From positions 98,902,026-98,966,025 of the forward strand of contig OW121744.1 in assembly GCA_933228675.1 (NCBI GenBank): a DNA stretch of 64,000 bases, in the 5' to 3' direction. The translations under genes were made by a program, and so were the position numbers. Positions 60,037-64,000 of this stretch are shown here, piece by piece. The notes under the pieces are model-generated. The model was not told the origin of the DNA, did not search any database, and worked only from the letters and a program-made list of their open reading frames with translations. This stretch comes from Stomorhina lunata. Its lineage: Eukaryota > Arthropoda > Insecta > Diptera > Rhiniidae. Positions within the stretch are counted from its first letter, which is position 1, and each line of letters starts with the position of its first letter.

Positions 60037-62490
60037 CAAAATTGTTTCTATCGAAAAATTTTCGTTAGAAATATTTTTCTATAGAAAAATTTCCGTTAGA
60101 AATATTTTTCTATACAAAAATTTTCGTTAGAAATATTTTTTTATACAAAAATTTTCGTTAGAAATATTTTTCTATACAAAAATTTTCGTTAGAAATATTT
60201 TTCTATATAAAAATTTTCAAAAGAAATATTTTCGTTAGAAATATTTTTCGATACAAAAATTTTCGTTAGAAATATTTTTCGATACAAGAATTTTCGTTAG
60301 AAATATTTTTCTATAGAAAAATTTTCGTTAGAAATATTTTTCTATAGAAACATGTGTAGAAATATTTTTCTATAGAAAAATTTTCGATAGAAATATTTTT
60401 CTATAGAAAAATTTTCGATAGAAATATTTTTCTATAGAAAAATTTTCGATAGAAATATTTTTCTATAGAAAAATTTTCGATAGAAATATTTTTCTATAGA
60501 AAAATTTTCGACAGAAATATTTTTCTATAGAAAAATTTTCGATAGAAATATTTTTCTAAAGAAAAATTTTTGATAGACATATTTTTCTATAGAAAAAATT
60601 TCATAGAAATATTTTTCTAAAGAAAAATTTTCGATAGACATATTTTTCTATAGAAAAATTTTCGATAGAAATATTTTTCTATAGAAAAATTTTCTATAGA
60701 AAAATTTTCTATAGAAATATTTCTCTATAGAAAAATTTTCGATAGCAAAATGTTTCTATAGAAAAATTTTCGATAGAAATATTTTTCTATAGAAAAATTT
60801 TCGATAGAAATATTTTTCTAGAAAAATTTTCGATAGAAATATTTTTCTATAGAAAAATTTTCTATAGAAAAATTTTCTATAGAATTATTTCTCTATAGAG
60901 AAATTTTCGATAGCAAAATGTTTCTATAGAAAAATTTTCGATAGAAATATTTTTCTATAGAAAAATTTTCGTTAGAAATATTTTTCTATAGAAAAATTTT
61001 CGATAGAAATATTTTTCTATAGAAAAATTTTCAATGGAAATATTTTTCTCTAGAAAAATTTTCAATGGAAATATTTTTCTATAGAAAAACTTTCGATAGA
61101 AATATTTTTCTGTAGAAAAATTTTCGTTAGAAATATTTTTCTATAGAAAAATTTTCGTTAGAAATATTTTTCTATAGAAAAATTTTCGTTAGAAATATTT
61201 TTCTATAGAAAAATTTTCGTTAGAAATATTTTTCTATAGAAAAATTTTCGTTAGAAATATTTTTCTATAGAAAAATTTTCGTTAGAAATATTTTTCTATA
61301 GAAAAATTTTCGTTAGAAATATTTTTCTATAGAAAAATTTTCGTTAGAAATATTTTTCTATAGAAAAATTTTCGTTAGAAATATTTTTCTATAGAAAAAT
61401 TTTCGTTAGAAATATTTTTCTATAGAAAAATTTTCGTTAGAAATATTTTTCTATAGAAAAATTTTCGATAGAAAAATTTTCGATAGAAATATTTTTCTAT
61501 AGAAAAATTTTCGATAGAAATATTTTTCTATAGAAAAATTTTCGATAGAAATATTTTTCTATAGAAAAATTTTCGATAGAAATATTTTTCTAGAAAAATT
61601 TTCGATAGAAATATTTTTCTATAGAAAAATTTTCTATAGAAAAATTTTCTATAGAATTATTTCTCTATAGAGAAATTTTCGATAGCAAAATGTTTCTATA
61701 GAAAAATTTTCGATAGAAATATTTTTCTATAGAAAAATTTTCGTTAGAAATATTTTTCTATAGAAAAATATTTCTATCTATTCTATTAAATGTTTCTATA
61801 GAAAAATTTTCGTTAGAAATATTTTTCTATAGAATAATTTTCGTTAGAAATATTTTTCTATAGAAAAATGTTCGTTAGAAATATTTTTCTATAGAAAAAT
61901 TTTCGTTAGAAATATTTTTCTATAGAAAAATTTTCGTTAGAAATATTTTTCTATAGAAAAATTTTCGTTAGAAATATTTTGCTATAGAAAAATTTTCGAT
62001 AGAAATAATTTTCTATAGAAAAATTTTCGATAGAAATATTTTTCTATAGAAAAATTTTCGATAGAAATATTTTTCTATAGAAAAATTTTCGATAGAAATA
62101 TTTTTCTATAGAAAAATTTTCGATAGAAATATTTTTCTATAGAAAAATTTTCGATAGAAATATTTTTCTATAGAAAAATTTTCGATAAAAATATTTTTCT
62201 ATAGAAAAATTTTCGATAGAAATATTTTTCTATAGAAAAATTTTCGATAGAAATATTTTTCTACAGAAAAATTTTCGATAGAAATATTTTTCTATAGAAA
62301 AATTTTCGATAGAAATATTTTTCTATAGAAAAATTTTCGATAGAAATATTTTTCTATAGAAAAATTTTCGATAGAAATATTTTTCTATAGAAAAATTTTC
62401 GATAGAAATATTTTTCTATAGAAAAATTTTCGATAGAAATATTTTTCTATAGAAAAATTTTCGATAGAAATATTTTTCTATAAAAAAATA
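60037..62490 (+). repeat. 31-bp array, CTATAGAAAAATTTTCGATAG type (array C)
   Basis: About 78 units of 31 bp; each combines CTATAGAAAAATTTTCG with either ATAGAAATATTTTT or TTAGAAATATTTTT. The GATAG and GTTAG variants occur in long homogeneous blocks (GTTAG: 60060-60310 and 61110-61450; GATAG: 60370-60850, 61450-61620, 61985-62480). A marker block with AGAATTATTTCTCTATAGAG and AGCAAAATGTTTC occurs at 60881 and 61653, about 772 bp apart, indicating a higher-order duplication. Confidence 0.96.
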
Positions 62491-62619
62491 GTACCTGGTA
62501 GACCGAGCCTTGCTCGGAGCTTTATGATAAGCATTTTGAGGAAAATTTTAAAGTTTTTATATATTTTATATTATAAAGTGCTAAAATAAATTTAGAGGAA
62601 AGACATTGTAGAAATATTC

Positions 62620-63330
62620 AGTTAATTTTGAATTATTTGATTTATTTTGTCCGACCAACACATAGTTTGCATAGTTTACAGTTTAACTCATTTTGAATAA
62701 TTTTGGAAATTATTCATATCAACAAAAACCTCTGTCGACTCATGCGCAACAACTTTGCTAAAGATTATAGTCTTATCAAATGCACAGTTTACAATTTAAT
62801 TAATTTTGAGTAGTTTTCTGTGGCGCCACCCGTCGGACTTTGCTTATTCCAATTTATAAACCTTCTTCGGCTTATCCGTAACAACTTTGCTGAAGATTAT
62901 AGCATGATTAAATGTACAGCATACGATTAAATTGACTTTGAGTAAATTTCAGTAGCGCCACCTGTCGAAATTTTTTCATACCAACTAAGAAACCTTCGTC
63001 GGCTCATGTGCAACAACTTTGCTAAAGATTGTAGCATGATTAAATGTACAGATTATGATTAAATTGACTTTGAGTAAGTTTCTGTAGCGCCACCTGTCGG
63101 AAATTATTCATACCAACTAAAAAGCCTTCGTCGGCTCATGCGCTACAACTTTGCTAAAGATCATAGCATGATCAAATGTACAGTTTACGATGTAATTAAT
63201 TTTTAGTAATTTTCAGTGGCGCCATCTGTCGGAAGTTAGTCTTATCAACTTTAAAACCTTCGCCGGCTTATCCGCAACATCTTTGCTAAAGAGCATAACA
63301 CAATCAAATTCACAGTTTACTATTCTATAA
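62620..63330 (+). repeat. 132-bp minisatellite, five diverged copies
   Basis: AACTTTGCTAAAGAT recurs at 62751, 62883, 63015, 63146 and 63279 (steps 132, 132, 131, 133). Each copy also has GTAGCGCCACCTGTCGGA, ATACCAACTAA, CCTTCGTCGGCTCATGCGC and AAATGTACAGTTTACGAT in that order. GC content is clearly higher than in the neighbouring arrays. Confidence 0.93.
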
Positions 63331-63968
63331 AGAACATACATACAGACAAACATTCATTTGTTTAAAATAATACTAATTTTTCCCCCTTTTTATTCCCTAA
63401 TTTCTAAAAGTTCCATATGTATATTTGGTACTTTTTTGGTTCCAATTGAATTCGGTACATTTTTTTAAAACGCATTTAACATAATGTATAATGTTCCTAT
63501 TCATATTACTTTGGAGATGTTAAGTTATCATTTTATCCCTTTTTTACCCATTTTGGCTCCAAAATCAAAAAAGTACCAAATACGTGTTTCATGTTTCTTT
63601 TACATCTATTGATTGCAGTACCAAGTTTCTTTCTATATTCTTTAGTTTAAAATATAAGAGTGGGTTAAAAAGGTGCCAAAATAACTATTTTCACCCTTTT
63701 TTACCCCCTACCGGACATAGTTTCAAAAAAGTACCAAACACCTGTCCGCTTATTTTCAAAGCTGTTTAAAACGTAATTTTAATTTTGTTTCTATACCTAT
63801 TACTTTAGGAGACATAGCGTTTTCGATTTTTTCCCCTTTTTACCCGTTTTTACCCTCTTAGAGGTAAAAGTTCCAAAAGTCCCTTCTTCTTCGACCTATA
63901 CATCAAAAAAGATACCCACTGTCCAAATTTTATCAAAATCGTTAGAGCCGTTTTCGAGATAGCCATTC

Positions 63969-63992
63969 TATATATATATATATATATATATA
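63969..63992. repeat. (TA)12 microsatellite
   Basis: Uninterrupted TA dinucleotides directly after the GAGATAGCCATTC end of the preceding element. Confidence 0.95.
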
Positions 63993-64000
63993 CAATTATT

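Larger units (their letters stand above)
62491..63992. mobile_element. Unclassified retroelement-like tail ending in (TA)12
   Basis: Begins directly at the end of array C with a hairpin CCGAGCCTTGCTCGG (about 62499-62515) and contains a 132-bp minisatellite (separate entry). Diverged repeats then follow, with TTTTTACCC and AAAAAAGTACCAAA (63530, 63700, 63830). It ends TCAAAATCGTTAGAGCCGTT with TTCGAGATAG and a (TA)12 run. A GCCGTTTTCGAGATA end next to a short microsatellite is typical of the 3' ends of some arthropod non-LTR elements. No reverse transcriptase frame is visible, so class and orientation are uncertain. Confidence 0.4.
10276..64000 (+). other. Inferred giant intron (or intron plus intergenic DNA)
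   Basis: From the donor to the window end, no open frame on either strand combines length, complexity and splice signals as the 9461-10275 exon does. The simplest reading is one intron of at least 53.7 kb, continuing past the window and filled with satellites and transposon remnants. I cannot exclude that the exon is the last before an alternative terminal exon not seen here, or that small exons are hidden in the AT-rich DNA. Confidence 0.5.

Noticed and set aside
1..64000. tRNA, rRNA or snRNA genes
   Set aside because: No tRNA A/B-box pair with a cloverleaf and no rRNA-like conserved stretch noticed by eye; a covariance-model scan was not possible here.

Overview
The window looks like AT-rich nuclear DNA from an insect, most likely a dipteran and possibly a calyptrate fly. 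The grounds are a serine-rich exon with canonical eukaryotic splice signals, piggyBac-like, Tc1/mariner and hAT-like transposon remnants, fly-type dispersed repeats, many CAA/CAG and GACA/GTCY microsatellites, and no prokaryote-style gene packing. The species assignment is inference. Only one host coding exon is well supported: 9461-10275 on the + strand, with its first ATG at 9487 and a GTAAGT donor at 10276. It encodes at least 263 residues of low-complexity Ser/Thr/Ala/Val-rich protein ending just after a sumoylation-like IKTE motif. I do not recognise the gene. Everything downstream to base 64000 (over 53 kb) is consistent with one giant intron, or an intron plus intergenic DNA.

Layout. 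1-6612: two large arrays of the same 31-bp quasi-palindromic unit in opposite orientations, separated by 1.3 kb. 6613-8300: single-copy-looking DNA. 8300-9415 and 10860-12716: old and young halves of a 21-bp repeat, one on each side of the coding exon. 13.3-33.1 kb: a 20-kb domain seeded with dozens of copies of the palindrome GCAACATGTTGC. These include an exact 32-bp-period cluster, a 107-bp perfect palindrome and several 170-450-bp higher-order tandem repeats. A 1.3-kb piggyBac-like element, itself split by an internally deleted 1.0-kb mariner-like element, interrupts this domain at 22.26-24.58 kb. 34.4-37.15 kb: a degenerate 30-bp array. 38.3-46.2 kb: a transposon graveyard, with Helitron/DINE-like debris, a hAT-like fold-back element with a perfect 8-bp target duplication, a second small piggyBac-like element, and a 1.86-kb fold-back whose loop holds an exon-like fragment. 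48.5-59.1 kb: three more 31-bp arrays in +/-/+ orientation. 60.0-62.5 kb: another 31-bp array. 62.5-64.0 kb: a retroelement-like tail with a 132-bp minisatellite, ending in (TA)12.

The most unusual signal is not a gene. It is the repeated independent growth of tandem arrays with periods of 21, 30, 31 and 32 bp, close to two or three helical turns. Most are built on palindromic AT cores with an asymmetric A- or T-run spacer that sets orientation. Together with the dispersed GCAACATGTTGC palindrome, they make the presumed intron largely self-complementary. Whether this has a function (protein docking, dsRNA, back-splicing, chromatin) or is only satellite birth in a tolerant intron cannot be decided from sequence alone.
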